Source of the DNA: Angiostrongylus vasorum
Taxonomy: Eukaryota > Nematoda > Chromadorea > Rhabditida > Metastrongylidae
DNA length: 64,000 bases
NCBI GenBank assembly: GCA_018806985.1
Contig: JADANN010000422.1
Coordinates: 310,001-374,000 of the forward strand
Reading direction: 5' to 3'
The notes below the pieces were generated by a model, which was not told the DNA's origin, made no database searches, and saw only the letters and a program-made list of their open reading frames with translations. Shown piece after piece: positions 1 to 13,800 of the stretch. The position numbers and the translations under genes were made by a program. Every line of letters starts with the position of its first letter. Within the stretch, counting starts at the first letter, position 1.

Positions 1-209
1 AAGTAAATTCTCGAAATAGTTTCTGCATTAATAGTAGTGGATGGAAGTAAAGTCACCAGAATTTCCAGAATACCCTTGGTTTTCTACAGTTGTGTATTAC
101 TTACTATATCTCGCTAGAGAAATTCACAGCAAATTCATTCAGGATTAGCCAATTGAGCGTAAATGTGAATATTTGATTAGAAGTGGACTTGAAGTAGAAT
201 AAAACATAC

Positions 210-3200
210 CGAGACCATCGATATCGAGTCTTTCCATGTTACGACCGATTCCAACCGGTGAGAGCGGGACTGGTTCTCTTCCTACAGAGAAATTGACGAT
301 CTCTTCTGAAGAAAACACTTCAAAAGAAGAAGGATTTGATTCTTTTGAGTGACCGCCTTTTACAGTGGTGCTGGCCGTAGCAGTGCTGGTGGTTACGATG
401 TAGCCTTTCGGTTGAATCTCGATCTTTTTAAGTGATTTCAAGGAAGGAATACGTGTGCTAGTGACTAGATGCCGCTCAATATGTGCTGGTGGTGGTTGTT
501 GTGATGGTGATAATGGTGACAACATGCTATTGATGTCGAAAAATTCTGACTTCTTCACGGATTCTCCATCTTTTTCATAATCACTCTCTGAGTTCTTAGA
601 GGATTCATCGTCTGTACTAGAAGCTAAATCTTCAGGATCAAGCAAGGTGTCCATGTTTTCCAATAAAACGGTGGTTCCTAACGTTGAGATCTCCTCTCGT
701 CTTTCCTCGGATTCTCCATATTCGGAATCGCTTTTTGGTGTTCTAGTGGATTCGTCGTCTACACTAAGAATATTACTTGCAAGTTGCTTAGGTAAGGTGT
801 TCAGATTTTTCGACAAGACGATAGTTTCTAATGTTGAAGCTTCCTCTTGCTTTTTCTTGAATTCCCCATTTTTAGTACTACTTTTTAATATCTTATTGGA
901 ATCACCTCCCACGCTTTGTGGAAATTGTATAGGTAGTTTAGGCCAAATATCGGGATTTTTCATCAAAAGTGGCGTGCTTTCTAATGTTGAATTTTTCTCT
1001 CGTTTATCATCGAACCCTCCTTCTTCATCATAATCACTCTTCGACATCCTAGATTCAGCTTCTACGCTAAGTGGAATTTCTAAAGGTCGGTGAAATAAAA
1101 GATCAGACTTTTTTGGGAAAAGTATTTCCAATGTTACGTTTTTCGCGACGATGAGATCACTATCAGTGTCGAAATCGGCCAAAATTCTTTCTTCTTGTTG
1201 TTCTTTCATGGTGGAAAAAGCGTGAGCGGAAAGATGTGCATTACTAGAACCAGAGGATGATTTTGAAGTGCTAGATCTGCCAGTGCTATCAGTTACCATT
1301 GAAGAAGGTGCAGAAATGGAAACAACTGTGGACAAATCGGAATCGGAACTGGACTCAACAAAGGATTTAGTACTACGATGTGTGCTTGACTCTATGGATG
1401 CAGATGAGGCAGTGCTTTTGAGTGCAACAGAGTTGGACGGTGTGAAGACGGTAACGTTTTCATGATATGGCGTGGGAGATACAGTAGAAAACGAGCTAGA
1501 GCTCAACTGGGTGCTTAACGGTGATTTTGACGTAGCGCTCCGCGCTTCCGTTTCTTTGTCAAATATCATCTGTTCCGCTTGTGTCACTTTTGTAGTTCTA
1601 TGGTTTGTCGATCGAGTGCCTTCCATAATACTATTGGACTGAATGGTGGTAGTCTCGTACCCGCTTTTATGTTCAAATTCTACACCTTGAACCGACTCCG
1701 TTATGGATGACAGTTCATTGTTCAAAGAAATGCGTTTAGAAGTTTCTATAAATTGCCGTGAGTCATTGGGATTGGAATTCGTGGTGCTTTTTGTGCTAGG
1801 TGCATGTGAATCTATCACTTTGCTGACAGTACTACCAGTACCGGAAGAGATGAACGTGGTAGTGGAGGTGAAAGCTTTCTTTGTAGTCGTGCTTCTTGAG
1901 GTGGACGTAACAGCGAGTGCTGCATTTAGTGTGCTACGCTTTGTAGACAACACTGTTTTTAATGGCTGACCAGTGATGGACGGGGAACGGCTAGCCATCT
2001 GCGCAAAACGTGCTTCTGTATCTCCATCTGATAATTCTGTGTTGCTGGTGCTGGCGGCAACATCTATAGGTATGAGGGAGATCTTGGCGATTTTCTTACC
2101 GTATGCCACATGCCCAGACACAGGTTCTCTTCCAGAGGGCAATGGAGTTCGATTATTTTCGACATCAATCGAACTCTGTGTGCGAAGCTGAGTGACACCG
2201 GCGGCTCGTCGTGGGGTTTCTTGTACTTCTTTCTCACTGAACTCCGCATCCTCCACGTTGTCGTCGTCGTCATCAACGTCAGGAGCAACGCCTGCAATGT
2301 TACCTATAGGCTGAATAATAATTCGCCTGATGGAATGATCAGGTCGAAATCGCGAAAGGCGATTAGTGTGCTGAGAGTCAATCAGTGCAGTGTTAACAAA
2401 TTGCATATGAGGTAAAAAAATGTCGAATGGTAATTCAGAGATTAGATTCATTTCGTTAAGTGTGTGCTTGGGCCTAATGCGTGTGCTGTTAGCGGGTAGT
2501 GCGCGAAGGAAGTGAGGATATTCGTCATTAATGACCAGTTCGCTAAGTTCTTGCGGCTCACTTGTACTTTTATCAGGTACTCGAACAAGAGGTGCATTGA
2601 TAATGGATCTGTCCCCATTTGCATGGCTGTATCTTTCCGTTATGTTGGTTGCGGAGGCAGATTGCGTTGAGTTCATAAAAGGTGCTGTTTTACGGAACTC
2701 TTTCGAATGACGCTCGAATTCTCGCAGTAGTTCGATAGGTGGCTCCTTCATATGCAAGTTCTGTGAAGAAGACGAAGATTCGGGTCGATGTACACGAATT
2801 CCTAGAAATGTCTGGGCGTGGTATTCGCCGTTATCGAGGATAAAATTCTCGTGATTGGTATTATAAGAAGATTTGTTCCGCTCTTCCTCAGTTTTCCCCG
2901 TGGACGACTCTGTGTGTTGTGCACGAAATATTCTCATTTCTCCGCCTGTGAATGTCGAATCTATTTTCTCTGATTTACTTTTATTTCTCATCATGTCGTG
3001 TTCTACAGGTGACATGAAATCTATTGGCACTGTGATCGTCATCCGATTATTGTCAGTTGTTCTTTTAGAGAAGTCACCTCTTCGAGACTCTTCCGACAAT
3101 TGATGCTTTAAAGGCAATGGATAATGGAGATTTCTAACCTCAGCGAATGGAACACTCGTAATTGAATGATTCCGCTTTTGTTCCCACTCTTCGTTCCTTC

Positions 3201-4853
3201 CTTGTTTGAATTGTCCAAATAATTGTTGACTATCGTATTCCACCAAAGCAACTTGATCTGTTCGCTGCCGGTTAATCTGAGACGACGAAACTTTTGCCTT
3301 TAGTGGAGAAGGCTCACTTTCTACCAATTTTGAAGAAGAGCTATTTTGCATCAGAGTTATAATTTGCTCGAGAGGTGACGTTGTGTTTTGGTCCCTCAAA
3401 AGTTTGGATACTTCACTTCTTGTTTGTCCTGATTCTATTCCCATAAATGAAGTTGTCGACCTTCTTGGACTAGCTCGCAAAACTGTATTAGATTGTGTAG
3501 TACTTGATAGCTCAACAGTGTGAAGAGTTGACATTGTGAAGTCTTGTAGGCCTTGATCCATCGTTTTTTGTAAAACGTTGTTACTGATTGCTTGGGAAAC
3601 GACGACCGTAGGAGAGATGAATTTATCACTGGGAACCTGCTGCTGATGCGTTGTAATCAGTGAAGCTTGTGGAGTGATTTCAACATAATTCTTCGTAAAA
3701 TATTTCGTAGCCGAATGTGGAGCATTGGCATCAACTCGATCTAACTCTTGTCTAGGTTTTGTTGTCCGCGTAGAAGAGAATATCCGAGGTGATAAAGCTC
3801 GTGGTCCCAGATTTAAATCGTGAAAATTGGACGCGGTGATCCGTGCGATGTTATCTAAAGTAATCTTGTCAGCGACTAACTGAAGATCCCTCTCTCGTCC
3901 TAAATGTTGAGAATTGTATGTAAAATAAGTAGGGTCAACAGGTGGGGATAATCCAGCAAGGTTGTTATTTTTTTGTGGATTGTATCCTTCAATTGAATTC
4001 ATTTCGTAGACAAAAGGATAAGTTCGAGCAGAGTGTAGTGAAGGTGCTCGTTTAATTGGAGTTTCAGTGGCATATGGCAAAAGTATTACTAGTGGATGGT
4101 TACGAGCTGGAAAGGAAGAAACAGTGCGGTTCCTAGACAAAACCGTTGGTGCATCGATGGTCGAGCTATTTGATGATTCACAGCGGAAGTTTGTTCGAGG
4201 CAGAACATCCTCCTTCGGCGGTAATATCGGCAAAAAGTGAAATTTGTTTAATTCAGATGCTTCTTCGAGTAAAAGACGTTTTTCAGAAAAGTCTGAAGAT
4301 TGATAGAGCGGTGCGGCATGTACTGCAGGTCTTAGGAAAGAGCTGCTATCGATTTTGTTAACAGATGTGTAAGCGCTTGTTGTTGTTATTTCCTCAGAGA
4401 GTGTTTTAGGATTAGTTAATGTCTTATGGTGACCTCCGATTTGTGGATTAGTAGTGTATTTTGATGAAGGACTCTTCTGTAGATTTGCTAAATCTTGCCG
4501 GCTGTTCAAGCTACTCCGAACCTCATAAGTCTCTGGATAGTGAACAGTCGACGGTAAATGCTCCTTAGATTCAGTTACATAGTTAGGAGCGGCATCAGCT
4601 GTTATACTACCGGGTAGATCGAACGGAAATACCGCCCGCAAATCACTTGTTCGTGAAGGAAGAGTAATTGCTGGTTTCGCTTCTAATTTACGACTTCTAG
4701 AAACTTCGGACGGTAGTGCCTCAAACGGCTGTGAGGGCGTCGACATTGTTGTTAGGTGATGCGGTTGACGACGTTCGAAGAGCGCAGCAGCAGACGACTC
4801 TGAGTCCAGGATCTCAAGCACATGCAACGAAGGATTAGCTTCAGTCACCCGAT
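210..4853 (-). CDS. Exon 25: giant Ser/Thr-rich exon, not the last
   Basis: An open frame of about 1,547 codons follows acceptor CTGTTTTAG. The first in-frame codons continue exactly from exon 24 (phase 1), so the exon starts at 4853, not at the later GTG at 4848. The protein is Ser/Thr-rich, charged and nearly Cys-free, with an acidic [13 protein letters not shown] stretch near the middle and about four 50-residue repeats near the end (plus positions 545-1100). A GTATGT donor at 209-204 means the gene continues beyond the window; the stop at 145 would be used only if this intron is retained. I know no domain for this part; extended, mucin-like behaviour is inferred from composition. Confidence 0.85.
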
Positions 4854-7800
4854 CTAAAACAGTCTTCGGTGAGGAACGAAAACCTCAGCAGCTCCACAGT
4901 AAAGCATAATTAGCAAGCACGACATGACGCCTAAGGACATGCGGATTGTGAAGCAGTGCAAACACATGAAGCAGAAAAAAACAGCATTAGTAAAGAACAC
5001 ACATGTTTGAGGCGATTTGTAGTGAGTAGGTACAACATTTTCACTCCCTGGTGTGAGAAACTGTCGAGAAATCTATTATTACTGTGAAATAATTGAAGAT
5101 ATCACGAACAAACAGGAAAAAAATCGTGCACACAACTAAGAAACACTACAAAGGAGTGCCGGATTTCATATTTTACAACGTCACAAACCCTCTCCACTTT
5201 TCGAGTAACGTTCCCTGCTATGATAACATTTTATTTAGTAAGAAGTGTGTAATTTTTATGACATGAAACCACTAGGCGTATAGAATCTTAATATAAGAAT
5301 GTCGTATTTCGCATTTCAAAAGCAGATTATAGTTTGGATTGCTACTTTAATAATGTCGTTTTTCACAAAATTATGCTACATGCCAGCTATTGAAGTGGAA
5401 ATTAAAGAAAAAAGTGAGCTTCAGTAATTTTTCTTTAAAAATGTGTCCTTTTTTCTTAAGTCAAAATCTATTCATACTGTACTGTAATGCTTATATACTT
5501 GGATGACCTGTTTTCACTGATTATGCGGACCCCAGCATAATTTCCACTTCTTCGGAGTTTTGCTGGTCTAGCCATTGTGGTTCGCTGGATTCCAGAGGTC
5601 AGCCTAGCTAAGCTCTCCCCCTGGTCGTCACCACCACAGGCAGTCGCGGTATTTGTGGATCACAGGGAGATTTGCCACCATGCCACTAGTTTGATCCCAG
5701 GACAGTGGTGGATCTGGCATTGGTTCACTCTTAACTGGGCTTCCTAACCGAAACGCCGGACTTCTCAGTTTGAGAGACCGTGCTGTGGGTGGGCGATGAA
5801 TCCTCCATCGTACATTGGAGACCAACAGCGAGGAACACCTTCCAGCCACGATGAGGCGGTAAACTATTGGCAGGGCACTAGGTACTTTAATACAGGGAGG
5901 TAATGCTACTTCATCTTGAACTGCGATGAATAGTTAGATTCATCACGCTACAGGGTGCTCTAAGAAGATGACCGCAACAAGTGCATACAGAAACTTAGTT
6001 AAATGTGAACTTAAATCCTTAATCAGTACATTCATTGAAAAACACTGATAATTGGCAAATATCAGTGCCGGCCATGACAACAAGCGGTTATTTCCGCTAA
6101 CGACTAAGGAGTCCTCAGATAGGGACTATGTCGAGGGCCAATGAATAACAGAGGAAAAATTAGTTCCTAACCAGCAAAACAGTAGTCAGACGGAAATCGT
6201 GTCCGACTTATATGATGCTTTGTGAAAACGGTTTATTCAAGAATCTGGATAAGAATTTAAGCTCAAAAGCAATGTTGCAGAATTTGTTTGCAGTGGTGAA
6301 ATTGTAGATGCTAAGGTAACAGTTAACAATCGTATGATGAAACGTTGGATTTAACAGCTGGTGAAAATGACAGCACTGAAAAATAGACAAACTGCCACCC
6401 TCGATAATGACCAGGTAAATAATCCATGAAGGCAATCCAAGCAAAGCGATTTGAAACAATGCAGTAGAATTTAGATAAAACAAGCCCTAGCGTTCATCAA
6501 TCAAATTATGGTTCAAAAACGCACATTTCTCTAAGTCGGCTTCCGTGTAACCTCGGTATGAATAGCCAATCCTTTTCTATGTCCATAAGCTTAGACGAGG
6601 TTAAACCTATACAACTTTATTCGGACAACGTTTCGACTCCTTAGCCTTCTTCGGAATCAAGAATGACTCGAGTCTATTTCACAGTCCGTTCGTTTTCACG
6701 ATGTGGATCTTCGTAATCGCATCGAGACCAATTCAGTGAAGTTGAGCACCGCTCGAATGAAGTATCCTCACTAATATGCATATCCAAAAGCGTCAGTTAA
6801 GTTAATAATTCAGTTAAGTGAATGGACAGGAAAGGGCAGAGAGAGATAAAGCCGCTAAACGTTTACAGATACCCAACTTAAGCCGAGAGTGTTATAAATT
6901 AATTTCTGGTGATCCATTTATATAATTATCCGGTATAATTTCTCAAATCCTGATCAAACCATTAAAGCAGATAGGTGTTACCAGGAAATCGACAAAACGC
7001 ACAAGTTACTGGGACGTCCACGACCATCATATACCAATGGATTTCTTTCTTGGGCATCAACATCTAATCAGACGTCGCAATAGCAAGAAGAGCGAATTGG
7101 TGCATGAAACTGCGGATAGTCCACCATACTCAGCAGATTCGTTTCCAACTGGTCCACACTTTTTCAAGCTACTTGAAGATTACACCCAAAAACGAATTAA
7201 AACTCATTCCGCTATTAAGAATGACCTCTAAAAATCTCCCGTTTTCAGAACTACAGAATTTCGTTCCACTAGAATAAGCGAACCTTGCTTTATTGGCAGA
7301 AATCTCTATGTTGTCATGGTCTTTATTTTGCTTGACAAAGTTTTTTTGAAGGCTAGTTATAAACACTTGAAATTCGCGGTCTGAAACAACAGATACACGG
7401 GTGCATTCAGCCAATATTTCCAGCTATGTGCGACCCTTATAGCTGCGATTATGTTAAACCATCCGTCCGAATCGGACACTTCGTACAGTAGAAAAAAGAT
7501 CTAACATAGGCTAAATAGCTTGCAATGCCCCAAACAGAAACAATGGCGACACTGTTTTTCGTCGTCTAGAACTAGAATGATTTCACTAGGAAGGGCACAA
7601 AGAGCACACGGACGTTGCTTTGAATTCCGACCAATCCTTTGTAATGTTAGTTGAATACTGATATGAGGAACTCACGCAAGAAGCGAGCGCAGTGGATTTC
7701 GCATTCGTTCTGAGTGAAGAAATGGTTGCGATTGCCGGCACAACCACCATACTTGAATGGATGACACGTTCCATCCACAGAGTTGAAATACCAGCGGTCA

Positions 7801-10800
7801 ACGAAATGCTTGCATGGACCAGGTTCCTAGACAATCAAATTGAATTTTTCTATTTCTGGAAAGGTATTAATTTTTGAATATGTTAAGTAATAGCTTAGAA
7901 CTGGGTAGTAGAAAACGCAAAATCGGTGGTTTGGAAGTGAGCTAGCTGGCCTATTTAATATACGTGAAAAACTAGATGTCAACACCAACATACAACAACC
8001 TCAAGCACCATCTATCTGTCCTCAGTACTCGTAAATATATGAATACTACTTCAAACGACTCCGTTAGCGATACACGGATGAAACAAAAAAGTGCATAGAA
8101 TACATTCCATTTGCACGTACAGATTTAAAAAGTAAAAACTTTTTGAGTAAATATGGTCCCGACTGAGGATATCTTATTTCCGTGCAGGGTGTAGGGTACC
8201 TGATTGTCTAAAGAGTAGAAACACAGCTCCTGATTTGTTCTACACGAAATTCGATAAAGTTAGTTAACAACCAAAGAGCTGCGATAGTCACTATTGATAT
8301 TCATGCGCCCCAAAGACGTTTTCATAAGATATTTCATACTTAAAAAGCGGGTAAGCAAAGAATTGCGCTAACCACTGGTTGCATGCATTTCTCCTGTAGC
8401 TGTGCTGAAAGTGGAGATGGCAGTAGCTTTGAATCGATTTCAATCTGCTTCTTCTGACTCGATGGCACAGTGAGCACGGATTCTAAAAATGATTTGCTGC
8501 TTTTCGTTTTCGTTTCGTTCGATATCATTCCGATTTTCTAGGACAAAAACAGGCATTGCAAATAGCACCGATAGAGCAAAAAGAATGGCTAAGAGAAAGC
8601 CAAAGCAAGGGCTTCACTTGGTGTGGTGGATAGTAGGTGTCCTCCTGGTAAAGGGGCAATCGCAGTTTCGAAGCCAACCTGATGTTCTGACCTTCGCTCC
8701 TATCTTATCATGCTCTCGGTTGCATTTCATTTTTGTAGCCCGCCATTAAAACAAATGGGCAGTAACTAAAAAGTTGAAACAAAAAGCAGCACCGTTTCTT
8801 CCTTCAAAGAATTTTAAACTTTTTAAAAAGGTTCAAAGAGGTTTAGTAGATCTGAAAAAGAACAACAGGAAGTAGAGAAAGCATACCAAAATGAAAAAAA
8901 TGGCATGAAAATGAACAATAGAAACATGATCGGAGATGTAAAAAAAACAGTAATGACGCTTAAATTCGTTATGAGAATTCAAAATTGTTGGTACTAATTA
9001 TGAAAACAAAAAGAAGCGGGTAGCGCAATGCCAGTGATTCCGCTGATTACGAGAACGGTGTCGCCTCAACCCCCACACTCTGCTCAACAACGCTCTGTCC
9101 CTTGAGTGTCACGAAATTGCTACCGGACTTGTCTAGGACAAGCCCACTTCATTCCTCTAATACACATTGCAACGTCCCAGAACTACTATTGTAGGATTTC
9201 GAACTGGATCGAGTCGACTAATAATCAGCGACATTTATAAACAGGATGAAAAAAATTGATGAAAATCCTTAAGTAGTAACTGGACCCAAAGGCAAAAAGT
9301 TCGATGATCTTCATGAATGATGAATGCGAGGGAAACCAATTGAATACTACGTAAGTGCTGGGATAAGTAAATGTAAATATAATGAAAGGTCACGTTAAAA
9401 AAGATATGAAAAAGAAACACCATAAAAATCATTTAACAATTACTGCAACATTATACGGAACGTTTGGCTGCGTCAATGTATCCCGTTTAAAGTCACCCAC
9501 CTTGACGGACACGGGCGTCGCTACTGACTGGAGAGGTAACAAGCTTGGCAGTTGGTCCAGATGGAGGGCCCACATTATTCGGCATAGCAGGTGGCCGGGC
9601 ACCACCCTGCTGTGGAGTTGTCTCCGTAGTACCACGGAAAGTGGGTCGCGTTTGTTGCTCTACTGAGCTTTGGAAGGAATCGGCAGGCGGTTGACCTCCA
9701 GTGTTTACTGACGACGGACAGACACAATCCTACAAGTATGGGTATCTCCTTTTTCAGTTCAGAACACTTACTACAACGCATATAAGAAGTGAATCATGTT
9801 GAATCCTACCTTGCATCCCTTCCTGTTATTTATCAGAATGCATGGATCCTTGCATTTATCGACGCTTATTTCCGGACACGGAGTGGTATCCAATCCTGGA
9901 TAAGATTAGTTTAGAAACCCTTCTTGTTGCTCATATTGTGTTCAAACCCCTTATAGATATCACTTTAGATATTTTCTTATAACAAGAAAGTAAATTGTTG
10001 GGAAAGAAATCCCTCTCTTTCCTTACTGCAGCGTCTTAACATAGCGTGAATTTCTTCTACGCCTTCCATAAACAAAGATAAATTGATGTGGTTAAAATTG
10101 CAATAATAAGGAAGAGGAAGTCTTAGAAACAAACTGTACTAAAACACTGATTGCTGCAATATAAAAAATCTCATGAATAAAGGAAGAATTAATGCGAAGA
10201 ACGGAAAGTGTGAACAACCGCAGTTCCACACAGTTCCCGGGATCGACTTTCTATTAACCTCGGCAATGGATTGTGAATAGCGGAGACGATTTTGATATAG
10301 ATGTCGCTATTCTCGCACAGGACGCTTGGCCCCGTTTCTTCGCAACGATTTTTGATGTGGGGGTGGTGCAGTCATATACCATATGCGAATATAATCAGCT
10401 GTTCTAACCTTCCTCACTGGAAGTCACGGGAAAAAAAAGCGGTGAGTGTTTCGCGAAGCTGTTGACCATGTAATTACCATGGAGTTTTTCGTCTTTTTGT
10501 AAGTGTTATTGAAGCGTTTGGCCTAGTAAATTGAATATCACTATACCGTTCCAGGCTCTGAAGAAGGCGATACTGCCGAAACCTCAGCTACTGTTGTGTT
10601 GTGTGTGTTTTTTGAGAAAGGAAGTAAACTTACGCTATAGAATAACCACTCCCCACCCCCCGATTGCTGAACAAGAAAACAACTTTCCACACATATATAA
10701 TTTCGTTGATAAGCTAAATCGAGGTCATCACCACATTTTAATTCGACTGAAGTTTCGACGTCTTCGTCTCCATCAAAGCTGATGGTAAATATGTGATAAC

Positions 10801-13800
10801 AGCCTTGAGTAATTTTATCAATAAAATAAGGCACATTGACTATTTATACGGAGATAAAATGAAACTTGGATTACGGTGACACTATGTTGCTCAAATACAA
10901 TACTTCAAATAACAACTTTCCTTTAACCTTTGTATGAATGGTCAATATGTATTCTTTCACTGATAGGCTAACATGAGGTGGATAAAAATCTTATTTGGTT
11001 GAAGTTTTGGCTCATTGCCTTCCTCAGAGCCGGATTATCCGTGTCGATTTTGTACAGTTCTTTTTTTCTATCGATGTGGGTCTTCGTGATAACATCAAGT
11101 CGAATTCAGTGGGGAAGGTTTTTATCAGCCTCACGTTAGTTTACCAATGATAACATGCATGTTGATTACCAATGCCGAGGTTGTAGGAAAATCGGACTTT
11201 GAAATATTGTTACGTTATGTACTAGCTGATAGCGGTAACTATTGCTGCAGGACGGACTGTCTGAACAAATGGAGTTATTATCAACGATCAATCCCAATGG
11301 CGGGTGACTGCTGATGGCACCGATCGATAGAAAACTAGCTGAGAGACCGTTAGCCCCCGGAAAGGGTAATAGCGTTTTCGTTCCTCACCGCAGACACCTG
11401 CAGCTCAGAGTTTTTGTAAATACCTCAGCACCTGGTTCATTATCGATCTAGTATCAACAGCACCTGGTCATTTCCCATCACATTCGTGCATTACGATTGC
11501 AAAGAAGTGAATCTAATGAAGGTAGACATACATCCGCACCATATGTTAGAATGATCTATCTAATCGGTGAGCTATATTAGTGCTATAAAAAGCAAATGAA
11601 TCGGATGGGAAAAAATTTGATAGAACAAAGCAACCGCGCTCCAATTTCAAAAAAAAGAAAAACTCGCCCTTGTGGAATTGTACAGCAGATAGAATTATTT
11701 ATGCAAATTTTACAGACCATCTAAAAATCTATTAATTTGACCCCACCAGGACAAAGAGCTTGACCCTCTCGGTAGGTGTCCTTGAGGCTAAATCGAAGCA
11801 ATGGAGCACTTATGCAGTGTCATGCCGTACCTTATATTCATCTAATGTTATAACCATTGCGTAATTAAGATTGAAAGGAAACACCACGAACAAACCTGGC
11901 GGAACTGGTTGGTTTACTGGTGGACAGCTACAGAAAGGGCAACCATTGCGATCATTGACAATTTGGCAGCGTGCCAAATCACACTGTGGATTTGGATTGC
12001 ACAATTTCTTCACGCACACATTCCGACATTCTTGTACTGTCGCAAAATTGTTGCCATTGCCTAAAATTGCTACGACTTCCAAAAGTACAATAAGAAATAC
12101 AATGATGCCGCTGTATCTTCCTCGCACGGAACGAAATGAAGTGGCTCACATCGAATGAGATATTAAATGTCTTTGAAGATCTAATAGCATCACAACACAC
12201 TCATAAATAAAGGATGAAACCGTCGGCATTGATCAAACCCTGAGGGAAGCGCCATGCACTCGACTTCATTAAGTATCGTTGGAAGTGATTGAACTCATAT
12301 CTCGTCTTTAGAATGACTCGCGGTGGCCTACTGATGTATCGAGGCAGTGCGCTGCTATCCTCCGAGACAAGTCTGGTACCAATTTCCCAAGCCCGAAAGG
12401 GTGGAAGGCTTGGTGAGCCTAGGGCGCATGGATCGGTCCCATGTGCATTACAGGGCGGCTCCGACCACTGTGCTACTACTCCGCTCTTTTTACACATGCA
12501 ATTATGTAATTGCAGAGATACAGCATTCGACATTTCAGTATTTAAGACCTTAAAAATAACTGTGGTAGGAAGTTTTAGTGGATAAAAGAGATGAACGGAT
12601 AGAAATATGAATAAAAGTAGGGAGTAACTCATTAATTATTTTAACATTTACTATTCTCAATCTCTTGCCTAGAATATGGCTTGGTAGATGAAAACCTATA
12701 ATAACTTTTAACGTACAAACTTATAAAATAACAAAAAATGCTTGTAGAAACGACAAAAAAATAATGGATACTAATCTATTCCTCGCAGCGATTTACCGCC
12801 TCATCGTGGCTAGGTTTTCTTGGGTGTCGGACTGCGACGTACAGCGGAGTTCATCCCCACGACTGTGTCTCCCAGGCGTCGAAGAAGGTGTCCGGCGTTT
12901 CCATCAGGAAGCCTAGCTAAGAGTAAACCAATACCAGGATCCACCACCGTCTTGGTATCAAAGTCGCATGGTGGCAAATCTTCCTCTGATCCACAAGGGC
13001 TGCGACTGCCTGTGGTTGTGACGACCTGGGGCAGACTTTGGTCAGGTTAATCTCAGGACTCCAGGAAACCACAATGGCTAGGGCAGCAAGACTCCAAAAA
13101 AACCGGAATTATGCTGGGACCCGAACAACCACCAAACAAGTGAAGACGGGCCACCCAAATATTGAAGTAACTATTAACTTATTGATTTATTGATAATCTA
13201 TGGAATGGTGAATAACAACTTATGGATATCTAAGGAATATTTGTAATTAACGTTATAAACACGTACAAATCAACTTTGCACGTTTGAGATGCGATGCGGT
13301 GAGAATTACGCGAGTATTGATTACCTAAGCGATCCGATAAACGTGCGCTTTTTCTTTTTATTACACAACTACTGTTTTGTTTTCTTTCTTTGTCTTATTT
13401 TCCCTTATTTTTTTAAGCCAAAAAATCATGAACTTTGTTTACCACTGGCAAAATTCCTTTATTAGAGGAATACTTCTCAACAGAGAGTCGAGATGTCCTA
13501 GGTGCAATCTGACGGACTCACCTCCACAACCTCCGTACGTGAACTGCCGGCAGTCGTTGGTGAGCTTATCGTAGCCGAATCGGACAAATACACCACTACA
13601 TTCTCCCACTTCGATGTCGTGTTCGCAAAGGTTTCCAGGTGAGAGAGCAACTAGAATATTCTCAAGTTCAGGGCATTCATGAGGAATGGTATTGCTATTG
13701 GCTGTACATTGATACCGACATGAAAGCAAGCAGTACTTAAAGACTGTGTATTAGAATATTAGTATTTCAAATTGAAATTTTCCGTGCTTTCTAATGGTTT

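Larger units (their letters stand above)
4860..7670. other. Intron 24: no gene seen
   Basis: Contains one minus-strand copy of the 375-bp repeat (5505-5875) and a hammerhead-bearing element (about 6500-6800). In the rest I recognise nothing; the small open frames have no family features. Confidence 0.5.

Noticed and set aside
145..209. The stop codon at 145 as the end of the inhibitor protein.
   Set aside because: A good GTATGT donor precedes it at 209, and the residues after it look like intron sequence.
647..4361. Several plus-strand open frames over the giant exon.
   Set aside because: Shadow frames of a Ser/Thr-rich coding sequence; no independent evidence.
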